A program made the position numbers and the translations under genes. From RGIG3701 sp030530205 (GTDB taxonomy: Bacteria > Planctomycetota > Planctomycetia > Pirellulales > Thermoguttaceae), in assembly GCA_030530205.1 (NCBI GenBank), contig JAUMVK010000001.1, positions 186,001-250,000 on the forward strand: a stretch of DNA of 64,000 bases. The letters are read 5' to 3'. Below, piece after piece: positions 17,863 through 26,986 of the stretch (position 1 is the first letter of the stretch; every line of letters begins with the position of its first letter). Below the pieces are notes generated by a model. The model was not told where the DNA came from and did no database searches. It saw only the letters and a list, made by a program, of their open reading frames with translations.

Positions 17863-19170
17863 ATGATCAATCGTCGTAATTTCCTCAAAACGACCGCCGC
17901 GTTTACCGCCGCGGGCCTGGTTTCCCGGGCGTTTGGTGACGAAGCCGCGGCTCCGAAACCCGCCTACAAACCCGGGAAGGCGAAGCACGTCATTCAGATC
18001 TGGATGTGGGGCGGGCCGAGCAGCCTGGAAACGTTCGACCCGAAACCGGGCGCGGGGCCGGCGTACTGCGGGGCGTGGGATCACCCGCTCCAGACGAACG
18101 TGCCGGGCATCGAGATCAGCCAATCCCTTCCGAATCTCGCCCAGTGCGCGGACCTTTTCGCCTGCATTCGCACCATGACGCACGAGACGAACCACCACGA
18201 GATCGCGGCGTACCGGATGCAGACTGGCCGAATGCCCGGCGGCGGACTCGTGTACCCGAATTTGGGCGCAGGCATCTCGAAGATCTGCGGTGTGGATGCC
18301 GGCTACGATTCGCCCATTCCGCCATACGTCGTTCTGACGACCGGCCAGGGGCGCTTCTCCGAATCCGGTTTCCTCGGCCCGAAATACAAACCGTTCATCA
18401 CGGGCGGTGACCCGTCCAAGACGCCGTTCCTGGTTTCTGGTTACGTTCTGCCTGGGGTGGATGCGGAACATCAGGCGCGCCGTCAGGAAAACCTCGCCAA
18501 ACTCGACGCATGGGGGAACGAGTTCCCCGAAAACGCCCTGGTCGATGATCTCGAAGCGGCCCGGAAAAACGCGTACCAGCTCATTTCAGGAACGGCGTCC
18601 GAAACATTTGACCTGGCGAAAGAGACGGACGAGATGCGTGACGCGTACGGGAGGAACTGGTTCGGCCAGTCGTGTCTGATGGCTCGGCGGCTCGTGGAAA
18701 AGGGAGTTCCGTACATCACGATCAACTACAAAGGTTGGGATACGCACAAGCGTCATTTCGAAACTCTGACGCGCCGTCAGCCCGAATGGGATCAGGGCCT
18801 TGCGATGCTTCTGAAGGACCTGCGCGACCGTGGGCTGCTCGACGAAACGATCATCTGGTGGGGCGGCGAGTTTGGGCGCACGCCAAAGCTCCAGACGGAT
18901 TCGCCATGGTTCGGCGGGCGCGGCCATTTCTGCCACTGCTTTAGCGTGATGCTTGCCGGCGGCGGGTTCAAAGGCGGAACGGTGGTCGGAAAGTCGAACG
19001 AGACGGGCGAGAAAGTCGCCGAGCGGCCGGTTTATCCGCAGGACCTCCTGGGCTCGATCTACTGGCAGATGGGGATCGACCCGACCGGTAAAATGCCGAA
19101 CGAAAAGGGCTTTGACATTCCAATCATGGACCCGCCAAGCGAAAGCGGCTGGCTCAAAGAATTGACTTGA
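17863..19170 (+). CDS. DUF1501 protein with Tat signal
   Basis: This 435-residue protein starts MINRRNFLKTTAAFTAAGLVSRAFG, a twin-arginine signal. The body matches DUF1501: IQIWMWGGPSSLETFDPKPGAG, MTHETNHHEIAAYRMQTGR, WDTHKRHFE and WWGGEFGRTP. The last resembles metal-binding segments of alkaline phosphatase/sulfatase-fold enzymes, to which DUF1501 is thought to be related. AGGAG (17851-17855) lies 7 nt before the ATG at 17863, so the GTG at 17836 is not the start. It forms an operon with the DUF1549/DUF1553 gene. The substrate is unknown. Confidence 0.9.
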   Translation: MINRRNFLKTTAAFTAAGLVSRAFGDEAAAPKPAYKPGKAKHVIQIWMWGGPSSLETFDPKPGAGPAYCGAWDHPLQTNVPGIEISQSLPNLAQCADLFACIRTMTHETNHHEIAAYRMQTGRMPGGGLVYPNLGAGISKICGVDAGYDSPIPPYVVLTTGQGRFSESGFLGPKYKPFITGGDPSKTPFLVSGYVLPGVDAEHQARRQENLAKLDAWGNEFPENALVDDLEAARKNAYQLISGTASETFDLAKETDEMRDAYGRNWFGQSCLMARRLVEKGVPYITINYKGWDTHKRHFETLTRRQPEWDQGLAMLLKDLRDRGLLDETIIWWGGEFGRTPKLQTDSPWFGGRGHFCHCFSVMLAGGGFKGGTVVGKSNETGEKVAERPVYPQDLLGSIYWQMGIDPTGKMPNEKGFDIPIMDPPSESGWLKELT

Positions 19171-19179
19171 AAGAACTGC

Positions 19180-19250
19180 GGGGACGATGCTTCCAAGGGT
19201 CGTTTTTAAGATTTTGTGATTTAACGACATTGGAAGTGTCGTTCCCGTTA
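19180..19250. repeat. Degenerate pair of GACGAC hairpin repeats
   Basis: GGGGACGATGCTTCC followed by AAGGGTCG (19180-19203) and, inverted, AACGACATTGGAAGTGTCG plus TTCCCGT (19223-19248) are weak copies of the short hairpin repeat seen perfectly at 29551. They sit just after the DUF1501 stop and may act as a transcription end. Confidence 0.5.
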
Positions 19251-19413
19251 ATTCTCCTTACCTGGGCGTGTTCATACTTTTTCGGAAGAAATCCCGAACA
19301 AGTACAATTTGAATGGGCGCTTTGTAAGTTGTGCCCAGTTGGTCGTATCGGGCAAATGTACGGGGAAACCTTTCTTTTCTTCAAGCGCAAAACCCATTGC
19401 GGTGCAACCCTTT

Positions 19414-19548
19414 ATTTAAATACGGATTTTCTCGGATTAAATGGTTTTTCACCGATTATTTAAAGGGATTTTCGAGTACTTTTTGTGATTCCCAATCAAA
19501 TCAGATGAAATCCTTTTAATTTTAATCCGTGAAAATCCGTGTTTAAAT
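19414..19548. repeat. Long palindromic repeat, copy 2
   Basis: ATTTAAATACGGATTTT at the left and AAATCCGTGTTTAAAT at the right bracket about 135 bp, with an inner ATCCTTTTAATTTTAATCCG arm. The left arm is more diverged than in copies 1 and 3. It lies in the 505-bp gap between convergent genes (19171-19675); the rest of that gap holds the repeats at 19180-19250 and 19611-19683. Confidence 0.75.
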
Positions 19549-19610
19549 AAAATTTTGAAGTGGAACGCGCTCGCTCCTTGAGAAAAGACTTTGAGGTTGT
19601 TGGAGCTTTC

Positions 19611-19683
19611 TTATACACTTACTCAGTCCGCGTTTTAATTATCTTTTCGGTACGTGATTACAGGATGAACCATTTTTATAAAC
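19611..19683. repeat. 73-bp intergenic repeat reaching a stop codon, partner of 43783-43856
   Basis: The segment TTATACACTTACTCAGTCCG onward aligns by eye over about 73 bp with 43783-43856, with one gap and roughly three quarters identity. Conserved blocks are GTCCGCG, TTTTAATTATCTTT, CGGTAC, GGAT and AACCATTTTTAT. In both places it ends over the TAA stop of a minus-strand gene. Confidence 0.65.
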
Positions 19684-20692
19684 TCTCTTCCAGATAATCC
19701 GTTTTCTGGATCATTTCTGCGAATCGATCAAACACATTCTTGTGATTTTGGAACTCGGCCATAATTACATCCCAGAGCCAGCCTGCGATTTTCATAGAGG
19801 ATTCAGGTGGGTGGTTGTATGGGTGGTTCGGGTCGCGCCAGTCGAAAAATAGAGAATCATCGGTCGCTTCTTTGTCAGAACTGAAAAAATACGTTGTACG
19901 AAAAACCGCTACCAGTCGGGCGGATGTTTTGTCCCAACCCGTACCCATAAAGTTTTCAGGGTAATCGTGAACCAGACTTGTGGAAGGGTCAAGGGCCGAA
20001 ATCCGATCCAGTTGCCCCGTTTCATTTTTCTGGAGGGTCATGCCCACCAGTCCTGCAACGTGCGCACCGTGGCTGTGCCCAATCAGATGTGTTTTCTGAG
20101 GGTCGAGGCCCAATGCTCTCATTTTGCTGCGGATTTTCGTTTTTGTGTTGGGGTCGAGAGTCGTGAAAACCCGTACTTTGCCGGTTTGTCCGAATAATTT
20201 CCAGGTCAGCCGGTCTGCGGTTTCCGGAATGTGCCGGGCCTGTTCGACGGGGATGGCTTTCTTGATGATTTCGGCGAAAATATCCGTTAGTGTAGCCGGA
20301 TTGTTTGTTTTTCTGCCGAAAAGTTTAAAGGTAATGTTTCCAATCCACTCCGTAATTTCGGGGGCTCCAACAGCCGACCACGCGCTCCAGTCCATCGCCA
20401 GAATATTAGCATCGGGACGCTCTTTCGCCAGAGCCTCGGCCAGACGCGAAATGTACTCCTTTTTCAGGCAGCAATGCGCCCCGTGAATGATGACAAAAGT
20501 ATATTTTGTCGGGTCAACCGCGTTTTTCTTCTCCGTAGGGAGCCACTGCCCCTGATCGTAAATCAGGACGGTACAGGGCACGAAATTGCCGTCTGCCATT
20601 CCGCCCTCCGGAAACCTGTCGCCGGCCCAAACTGACGCAATACCTTCCAAAATCGCAAGCATAAAAGCAATCGTTATGATTACCGGTTTCAT
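19676..20692 (-). CDS. Secreted lipase-like alpha/beta hydrolase
   Basis: This 338-residue protein has a signal peptide (hydrophobic residues 4-22). Visible catalytic features are FVIIHGAHCC (oxyanion loop), the nucleophile elbow GHSHGAHVAG (GxSxG) and ISALDPSTSL, the acid segment typical of the pancreatic-lipase/lipoprotein-lipase family. A His in the WRDPNHPYNHPP stretch is the likely triad base. It is probably an extracytoplasmic esterase or lipase of unknown substrate. The YbjQ-family gene lies 69 nt upstream on the same strand. The final codon and 3' flank are part of a repeat shared with the gene at 43849. Confidence 0.75.
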   Translation of the reverse strand: MKPVIITIAFMLAILEGIASVWAGDRFPEGGMADGNFVPCTVLIYDQGQWLPTEKKNAVDPTKYTFVIIHGAHCCLKKEYISRLAEALAKERPDANILAMDWSAWSAVGAPEITEWIGNITFKLFGRKTNNPATLTDIFAEIIKKAIPVEQARHIPETADRLTWKLFGQTGKVRVFTTLDPNTKTKIRSKMRALGLDPQKTHLIGHSHGAHVAGLVGMTLQKNETGQLDRISALDPSTSLVHDYPENFMGTGWDKTSARLVAVFRTTYFFSSDKEATDDSLFFDWRDPNHPYNHPPESSMKIAGWLWDVIMAEFQNHKNVFDRFAEMIQKTDYLEESL

Positions 20693-20761
20693 TTATATCT
20701 GTTTACAAGTCTTCTTTGTGGCGCAGGATTGTCAAACAGCAGAAAGTTCAGGAAAAGGATT

Positions 20762-21076
20762 TTATCTCACGAACTTCACTGCGGTACCGTAGGCGAGGAC
20801 TTCGGCGGCCTGCGGAACGACGGCGCTGGTCGAGTAGCGAACGCCAATGACAGCGTCGGCTCCCATTTGGGCGGCTTCTTCACACATGCGCCGGGTCGCG
20901 ATCTGACGGGATTCCTGCAACATCTCGGTGTACCCTTTCAGCTCTCCGCCGAGAACATTTTTCAGACCGGCCATAATATCACGGCCAATGTGTTTGGTTT
21001 GGACAGTCGCACCTTCCGCGACCCCGAGAATCTGGAACGTTACACCCGGAATAGTGTCTAAAGTGGAAATGAACAT
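20762..21076 (-). CDS. YbjQ-family (UPF0145) protein
   Basis: This protein of 104 residues matches the YbjQ/UPF0145 fold family, also called a heavy-metal-binding domain: TLDTIPG near the start, ILGVAEGATV, GGELKGYTEML, A-rich MCEEAAQMGADAVIGVRY, and a final YGTAVKF. The family forms pentameric rings in crystal structures; its role is not settled. AAGGAAC about 5 nt before the ATG is a fair Shine-Dalgarno site. It sits between two secreted hydrolase genes on the same strand, without an obvious functional link. Confidence 0.9.
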   Translation of the reverse strand: MFISTLDTIPGVTFQILGVAEGATVQTKHIGRDIMAGLKNVLGGELKGYTEMLQESRQIATRRMCEEAAQMGADAVIGVRYSTSAVVPQAAEVLAYGTAVKFVR

Positions 21077-21293
21077 AATTGTTCCTTTCAGATAAAAAAG
21101 TGGCTGGTTTCAGGCCGGCGTGAGGGATTTTGGTTCACGCTCCGTCGGGACTTTTGATTTTTCTCATTTTACCATACGAAATCCAGATGTCAAGTCCTTA
21201 CGTGGAGAAAACGCAGGTTTTTCGTCAATTCAGGAAATTGCCCCTCTTAAAACGAAAAGTTTTTTATGAAAATTATCTTTTGTATTTGGCCGA

Positions 21294-22901
21294 TTACTTG
21301 TCAGATGTGGAATACTTCCTAAACAGGACATCGATCTGTTTTTTGACATCCTCAAACGACTGGCGCATATACGTTTCACAGCCTTGAGCGCGTCGGCGGT
21401 TGTCAGGGGCTAAAATCCGGCATTCGGTTTTGTCGTATTTTTTGACTTTTCGATATTCTCGCCATTTTTCCTTATACACTTTTTTCTTTTCCTTCATGGT
21501 CTTTTCCAGTTCGTCTTTTAACTTGTTAAATTTTTTTTGCACTTCGTCTTCCTTTGCGGTATATTGCACTTTGTTTATTTCTCTGGATCGTTCCTTCTTC
21601 AGAACCTTATATTCATATATTTTTCTCTCGTATTCCAGTTTTGCTTTATAATATGCCCTTTTCTTTGACAGACAATCGGCAAGCCGAGGATCTCCAGATG
21701 GAAGTTTATACTTTTCACTGCTTTTGGTTATCTGGAGCTTCCAGCCTTTATATTCTTCCAACGTTTTCCACCATCTGCTATTCGGGCTCTTTCTGGAATT
21801 GATATTGAAATATTCCTGGATGGGATTGACCAATTTCCACCAGTCTTTGGGCATTCTGGACTCGCCTTTGTGTTTAACCAGCCGATCTTTGATGATGTCG
21901 AACACTTCGATCATTTCTTCTTCATCGGCCCAATGTCCCCAGGAACGGCGGCGGTTTTCATTATCAACGATACGATAACGATTCGTCGCCAAATTCTTTT
22001 GAAGTTCCCAGCCGTGACATTCATCGACGATATTCCACCAGATCCGTTTATTCATGATTTTCCAATTCAGATTTGGCCGGACCTGAGGGGCTACAATTTC
22101 GTACATAAAGCAGTTGTGGAGCTCTTGGTACACCTTAAAATACTTGCAGTGAGAAATGGACTTGTGGACTACAAACTCACAGAATTCCTTCTCTGTAAAA
22201 TCTTTGGATTTGTAACCCGTTCCCAGAGCGGCATGGTCTTCGCCTATCCAGCAATAAAAGGCCAGGGAGATGTCTTGCGTATTGATGATATTATCAACCG
22301 GTTCCATTGAGACCTGATATGTGGCGGCAATGTCCTTGTCGTCATTATCGATAGCGGCTCCTGCAAGAATGATTTTTCGGATATTGATTTTAGCGTTGTC
22401 TTTTTTGTTTCTGTTAATCTCCAGCAGCTTCGCCGCGGTGCGAACCACAATACGTGCCCCAAGAGAATGTCCGGCCAAAATCAGGCGTTTTTGTTTCTCC
22501 GGAGTCATTTGTTTTATAGCCTCAGCGAGATATTGCGAACAATCATCTGCTTTTCTGACCGCTTCTTTCCATTTCCTTTTTGAGATCAGCATGGGTGACT
22601 CCCAACGAATCATGGGCACACCATTGGAATCAGCGCCTTCCGCGTCCGGATAGATTTTGTACAGGGTTCGTCTTTCACTCCGAAACTCCGTCCGAAAGAA
22701 TTTGATCCCATGGACAAACCAAACGATCGGCCTGTCTTTAGAAGGTTGACTATCTTCAATCCCGGGATCGGTCATTTCTGAATAGACAATAGCAACCTGC
22801 ATATTGTCATTATCGCCCTGTTCTGGTTCTTTTGCCTGAGAGAACGGAACCAACAAACCGGTAATCAGGTATAACGCTATAAAAACAAAGATTTTTTTCA
22901 T
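21294..22901 (-). CDS. Secreted alpha/beta hydrolase fused to a duplicated Trp-rich motif and a coiled coil
   Basis: This 535-residue protein has a signal peptide (MKKIFVFIALYLITGLLVPFSQA). Residues about 60-250 form an alpha/beta hydrolase domain, with FVHGIKFF and the nucleophile elbow GHSLGARIV, similar to DUF900/DUF726-type hydrolases. After it come two copies of a Trp motif: WWNIVDECHGWELQ with RYRIVDNENRR, and WWKTLEEYKGWKLQ with KYKLPSGD. A Lys/Glu-rich helix of about 90 residues follows, probably a coiled coil. The start at 22901 is chosen because AGAGGA lies 7 nt upstream. Base composition is more AT-rich than the neighbours, which suggests recent acquisition. Substrate and partner are unknown. 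Confidence 0.65.
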   Translation of the reverse strand: MKKIFVFIALYLITGLLVPFSQAKEPEQGDNDNMQVAIVYSEMTDPGIEDSQPSKDRPIVWFVHGIKFFRTEFRSERRTLYKIYPDAEGADSNGVPMIRWESPMLISKRKWKEAVRKADDCSQYLAEAIKQMTPEKQKRLILAGHSLGARIVVRTAAKLLEINRNKKDNAKINIRKIILAGAAIDNDDKDIAATYQVSMEPVDNIINTQDISLAFYCWIGEDHAALGTGYKSKDFTEKEFCEFVVHKSISHCKYFKVYQELHNCFMYEIVAPQVRPNLNWKIMNKRIWWNIVDECHGWELQKNLATNRYRIVDNENRRRSWGHWADEEEMIEVFDIIKDRLVKHKGESRMPKDWWKLVNPIQEYFNINSRKSPNSRWWKTLEEYKGWKLQITKSSEKYKLPSGDPRLADCLSKKRAYYKAKLEYERKIYEYKVLKKERSREINKVQYTAKEDEVQKKFNKLKDELEKTMKEKKKVYKEKWREYRKVKKYDKTECRILAPDNRRRAQGCETYMRQSFEDVKKQIDVLFRKYSTSDK

Positions 22902-23047
22902 CAACATTTCCTCTGATTAAATGTAATAGTCTTCTTCGATACTTTCTGTAATATATAACGAATGAGTGAGATGTTTTTCCCAAAGATTTCAGAAAAAAAT
23001 ACAGCCGTTGCGCGGATCTTTCCACACAAAACCGAGCCTCCGGCCTC

Positions 23048-23075
23048 TTGACAACGATTTGACCGTTAGTATAAT
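23048..23075 (+). promoter_or_regulatory. Consensus sigma-70-like promoter of the GH106-like gene
   Basis: TTGACA (23048-23053) and TATAAT (23070-23075) with 16-nt spacing place transcription start near 23082, about 35 nt before the ATG at 23117. Confidence 0.7.
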
Positions 23076-23116
23076 AAGAATAAATATTTTGTGTTACCCC
23101 CCAAGGAGCCTTGAGA

Positions 23117-26100
23117 ATGAAAAAAATACATCTGTTACTGGCCTTGTTAATGGTCACATTTAGCGGCCTGGTGTTCGCTCAGGAGTCTAAATTAAACCTC
23201 ACGACCCACCCGTCCATTATCGATCTGAAATCGAACTTCAAGAATCCGGGACGTGATTACGCCACCGCGCCGCTGTGGGTCTGGAACGATTTGTTGACCG
23301 AGGATCAGATCCGGCAGACGATGCGGGATTTGGCGGCCCAGCACGTCGATCAGGTATTCGTTCACCCGAGGCCGGGGCTCATGACTCCGTATTTGTCCGA
23401 CGACTGGTTCCACTTATGGCGGACGGCTCTGGATGAGGCGGAGAAACTCGACATGAACGTCTGGATCTACGACGAAAACTCATATCCTTCAGGGTTTGCC
23501 GGGGGGTTGGTGCCGGAAGCGATGCCCGAGTCCCGAGGCAAGGGGCTGAGCGTTTTTCGCCGGGACGCCTTGACCGATGCGAACGGGAACTGGTCGGCCA
23601 GTCCTGACATCGTGTACGTGGTTCAGGTCCAAAGCGATGGCACGGCAAAAGACCTCTCTGCGCTCTACCAGCAGGCCAAAGACGAAAAACCGACCGGCGA
23701 GTTCCTGAAAGGGAAAGCGGATGGCGTGACGTGGATCCTTGGTCAGTACAAATGGGCGGGTGCGTCTCAGTGGTACGGCGGAATGTTCTATGTCGATTTG
23801 ATGAAGCCCGGTGTGACGGAAAAATTCATTGAAGTCACCCACGAGGCGTACCGGAAGCGCATCGGTGACCAGTTCGGGAAACGATGCCCGGGAGTCTTCG
23901 CCGACGAAGCGCAGATCACCCCCGCAGGGAATTTATCCTGGACGGACGATCTGCCGGAAGTCTTCGCGAAACAGCACGGATACAGCATCGTCGAAAATCT
24001 GACTTCTCTCGTCGAGGAATCGGGCGACTGGCGCCGCGTTCGGCACGACTATTACAAGACCCTCCTCTGGCTCTTCACCGAGCGTTGGTCGAAACCGATC
24101 CATGAGTGGTGCGAGGCGAACGGGATGCAGTGGACCGGGCATTACTGGGAACACGAATGGCCGGGCGCGTCGCACTCTCCGGATAACATGGCGATGTACT
24201 GCTGGCACCAGCGGCCCGCGATCGATATGCTGATGAACACGTACAGCCGCGGCGGAGGGCAGTTCGGAAATAACCGCGCAGGCCGGGAATTAATGTCGGT
24301 CGCCCATCAGATGGGCCACGCCCGGACGCTTTCGGAAAACTACGGCGCCGGCGGGTGGGATATTCGCTTCGAGGATCTCAAACGTCTGGGCGACTGGTCA
24401 TACGCGGTCGGTGTCAACACCACCGACGAGCATCTTTCCTACATCTCCATCCGTGGCGCGAGAAAACACGACCATCCGCAGTCATTCTCGTATCATGCGC
24501 CGTGGTTTGAGCAGTACAAGTATCTGGAGGACTACTGGACCCGCCTCTCATATATGCTCTCATCTGGTGAAGTTTCTCAAGCCCGTTTCCTGCTCATCGA
24601 ACCGACGACGACCGCGTGGATGTACCAGCGTCACGGTCAGTTAGGTCAAATCGGAACTTCTTTCCGGGATGAGATCAACATTCTGGAAGAACTTCAGGCA
24701 GATTACGACATCGGGTCGGAGTACCTCATCGCGCGTTTCGGGAAGATTTCGGAAGACGGTAAATTCTCGGTCGGCAAGGCCCGGTACGATTATGTCGTTT
24801 TGCCGCAGTCGCTCGAGAATATCGACGTGCCGACGCTGCGGCTCCTGGCGCAATACGCCGGTCAGAACGGTCGAATCATCTCGCTGGGCGGAAAAGTCGC
24901 ATTTGTGGAAGGGCTTTCCTTGGAAAAACAGGCCCCGGGCGTTCAGAAACTGGCGGCGGATGTCAACTCGGCCCTTCAGACTCGAACGCTGGCGGAACTC
25001 GATTTGAGCAATCAGGCGGTTCGTGTGGTTCCGCAGACGGCCGCGGACGATACGTTCCACCTGCTGCGTCAGACAGACGGGGCATTTATTCTGTTCCTCT
25101 GCAACGCCAGTATGGACACGGCTGCGCAGGGGAAAATCGTCCTGAAAGACGCGCAAAACGTCCGGGTCGAACGTTTTGATCCGTTCACCGGCGAGATCGG
25201 CGCGTATTCCGGCCTGACCTACGACATTCCGCCGTGCGGGTCGCTTCTGCTGACCTTTACGGCTGGCAAAACGCCCGAGACGACGGTCGAAAACAAGTCG
25301 GAAGCCCCCGTCCGCGTGATCATTCCCACAAAGGACTGGACGACCAAACGCCTTGACGAGAACGTTCTGGTCCTCGACTACGTGGACGTTCAGATTGGTG
25401 ACGAGACGCACCAAAATCAGTACTTCTACCCCGCCAACGCCTGGCTGTGGCAGAAGAACGGCTTCGCAAAATCCCCTTGGGACAACGGCGTGCAGCTTCG
25501 CGACAATCTGCTCAAACACGAGTTTGCCGACGAGACCGGCTTTACTCAGACGTACAGGTTTATCACCGCGAAAGAGTTCAAGCCCGGGAAAATGCGCTTC
25601 GTCTGCGAATATCCGACGGGCTACCGCGTTTCCATCAATGGGCAGACTGTCGAGTCGATCCCCGGCGCGTGGAAGTTCGACCGGTCGTTTGGCGTTTATG
25701 ACATCGCCCCGTTTGTTCGCGAAGGGGAAAACGCAGTCACGCTGACCGCGAACAAAATGACGATCTTCCACGAGATCATGCCGGCGTGGGTCGTGGGTGA
25801 TTTCTCGCTCGAACCGGCGGAGCAGGGCTTTGTGATCGTTCCTGACCGGGGGCTTCAGGCGCCCAAAGAGGAAGTGAAAGAATGGCCGATCGTGCATTCC
25901 AACGTCCCGGACGGCGTGGCATGGCTCAGCGCGGGCTTCGATTACCAGACGGGCGTTCGTGACCCGGCCCCGGCCATCACGTTCACGTTCCCGGAGAAGA
26001 AGACACTGACCGCCGTGCGGGTCTGGAACTACTGCGAGATCAATCTGGAAACGCGCGGGATCAAAGAGGCCGAGCTGTTTGCCGACGGGCAGTCTTTGGG

Positions 26101-26815
26101 AACGTTTGAGTTCAAAAAGGGCGACACGACCTCCGAGATGATCCGGTTTGAGCGTCCTGTTATTTGCAAGGAACTGACGTTCAAGGTCCGGTCGAACTGG
26201 AAAGGTTTGATCTATCCTCTGGACACGTCGTTTGTCGGCACCAAACGCGAAATCAACGGCAACGACAACGCATTCGTCGGGCTGGCCGAAGTGCAATTCC
26301 TGACGATTGCAGACGGTCACGAGGCAGTCATTCCCGGAGTCACGGCAAGAGCCACCTCGGAACTGACCCACGGTCATAATCGGTTCGCTCATCTGGCCGT
26401 CGATGGGACCGGTTTGGAAACCAGTCGCCAGATTGGCTGGGCGGCTCTGGGCGCGCCATTCTATTCCGGGGCAGTCGATTACACGCAGACAGTCACGAAA
26501 ACAACCGGCAGGACCGTCATCGCCATGCCTCCGATCAGGGAGGGCTGGAACGGCGCCGTCGCGGCGATCCTGGTCAACGGGACACAGATCGGCACGATCG
26601 TTCTGCGGGATGATCGGGTCGATATTACAGGCGCTTTGCATGACGGTGAAAACGAAGTCGTGGTGCGTATATACGGTACACCGAAAAACCTCTTCGGTCC
26701 GCATCATGCCGGACGGCTCCGCGGATCGGCCTGGCCCGGCAGTTTCCACGGCGCGCCTGCGAACACGCCTCCCGGTTCCCTCTATGATGTCATTCCCTAC
26801 GGTTTATTTTATTGA
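23117..26815 (+). CDS. Large secreted glycoside hydrolase, GH106 (alpha-L-rhamnosidase)-like
   Basis: This 1232-residue protein begins with a signal peptide (MKKIHLLLALLMVTFSGLVFA). The N-terminal TIM-barrel region has APLWVWNDLLTEDQIRQTM, VFVHPRPGLMTPY and IYDENSYPSGFAGG, the pattern I associate with GH106-type enzymes. About residues 780-900 form a beta-sandwich sugar-binding-like domain (YRVSINGQTV). The C-terminal domain ends with another sandwich (AILVNGTQIGTI, GENEVVVRIYGTPKNLFGPHH), as in GH106. It probably removes rhamnose-type sugars from plant or algal polymers. AAGGAG lies 8 nt before the ATG at 23117. A terminator closes the unit at 26836. Confidence 0.68.
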   Translation: MKKIHLLLALLMVTFSGLVFAQESKLNLTTHPSIIDLKSNFKNPGRDYATAPLWVWNDLLTEDQIRQTMRDLAAQHVDQVFVHPRPGLMTPYLSDDWFHLWRTALDEAEKLDMNVWIYDENSYPSGFAGGLVPEAMPESRGKGLSVFRRDALTDANGNWSASPDIVYVVQVQSDGTAKDLSALYQQAKDEKPTGEFLKGKADGVTWILGQYKWAGASQWYGGMFYVDLMKPGVTEKFIEVTHEAYRKRIGDQFGKRCPGVFADEAQITPAGNLSWTDDLPEVFAKQHGYSIVENLTSLVEESGDWRRVRHDYYKTLLWLFTERWSKPIHEWCEANGMQWTGHYWEHEWPGASHSPDNMAMYCWHQRPAIDMLMNTYSRGGGQFGNNRAGRELMSVAHQMGHARTLSENYGAGGWDIRFEDLKRLGDWSYAVGVNTTDEHLSYISIRGARKHDHPQSFSYHAPWFEQYKYLEDYWTRLSYMLSSGEVSQARFLLIEPTTTAWMYQRHGQLGQIGTSFRDEINILEELQADYDIGSEYLIARFGKISEDGKFSVGKARYDYVVLPQSLENIDVPTLRLLAQYAGQNGRIISLGGKVAFVEGLSLEKQAPGVQKLAADVNSALQTRTLAELDLSNQAVRVVPQTAADDTFHLLRQTDGAFILFLCNASMDTAAQGKIVLKDAQNVRVERFDPFTGEIGAYSGLTYDIPPCGSLLLTFTAGKTPETTVENKSEAPVRVIIPTKDWTTKRLDENVLVLDYVDVQIGDETHQNQYFYPANAWLWQKNGFAKSPWDNGVQLRDNLLKHEFADETGFTQTYRFITAKEFKPGKMRFVCEYPTGYRVSINGQTVESIPGAWKFDRSFGVYDIAPFVREGENAVTLTANKMTIFHEIMPAWVVGDFSLEPAEQGFVIVPDRGLQAPKEEVKEWPIVHSNVPDGVAWLSAGFDYQTGVRDPAPAITFTFPEKKTLTAVRVWNYCEINLETRGIKEAELFADGQSLGTFEFKKGDTTSEMIRFERPVICKELTFKVRSNWKGLIYPLDTSFVGTKREINGNDNAFVGLAEVQFLTIADGHEAVIPGVTARATSELTHGHNRFAHLAVDGTGLETSRQIGWAALGAPFYSGAVDYTQTVTKTTGRTVIAMPPIREGWNGAVAAILVNGTQIGTIVLRDDRVDITGALHDGENEVVVRIYGTPKNLFGPHHAGRLRGSAWPGSFHGAPANTPPGSLYDVIPYGLFY

Positions 26816-26835
26816 TCTTTTCCGTTGAGACCGTC

Positions 26836-26864
26836 AGGCCGGTTCACATGAACCGGCCTTTTTT
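26836..26864 (+). terminator. Rho-independent terminator
   Basis: A hairpin of GGCCGGTTCA and TGAACCGGCC around a single C/AT turn (26837-26858) is followed by TTTTTT. It ends the GH106-like transcription unit 21 nt after the stop. Confidence 0.85.
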
Positions 26865-26894
26865 AAATTTTTTTAAATTTTTCCCGGAATTTTG

Positions 26895-26922
26895 TTGCAA
26901 TTTGAGAACGGTCGTTTATAAT
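26895..26922 (+). promoter_or_regulatory. Promoter of the PEP-CTERM gene, with a leader hairpin
   Basis: TTGCAA (26895-26900) and TATAAT (26917-26922) are 16 nt apart. The leader contains GCAAAG and CTTTTGC arms followed by TTTTTT (about 26932-26963), which could be a weak attenuator ahead of the ATG at 26987. Confidence 0.6.
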
Positions 26923-26986
26923 TTACTGTATGCAAAGTAAACAACAGAAGCTTTTGCTTTTTTAAGGCCTTTTTGGAGTAATTATA

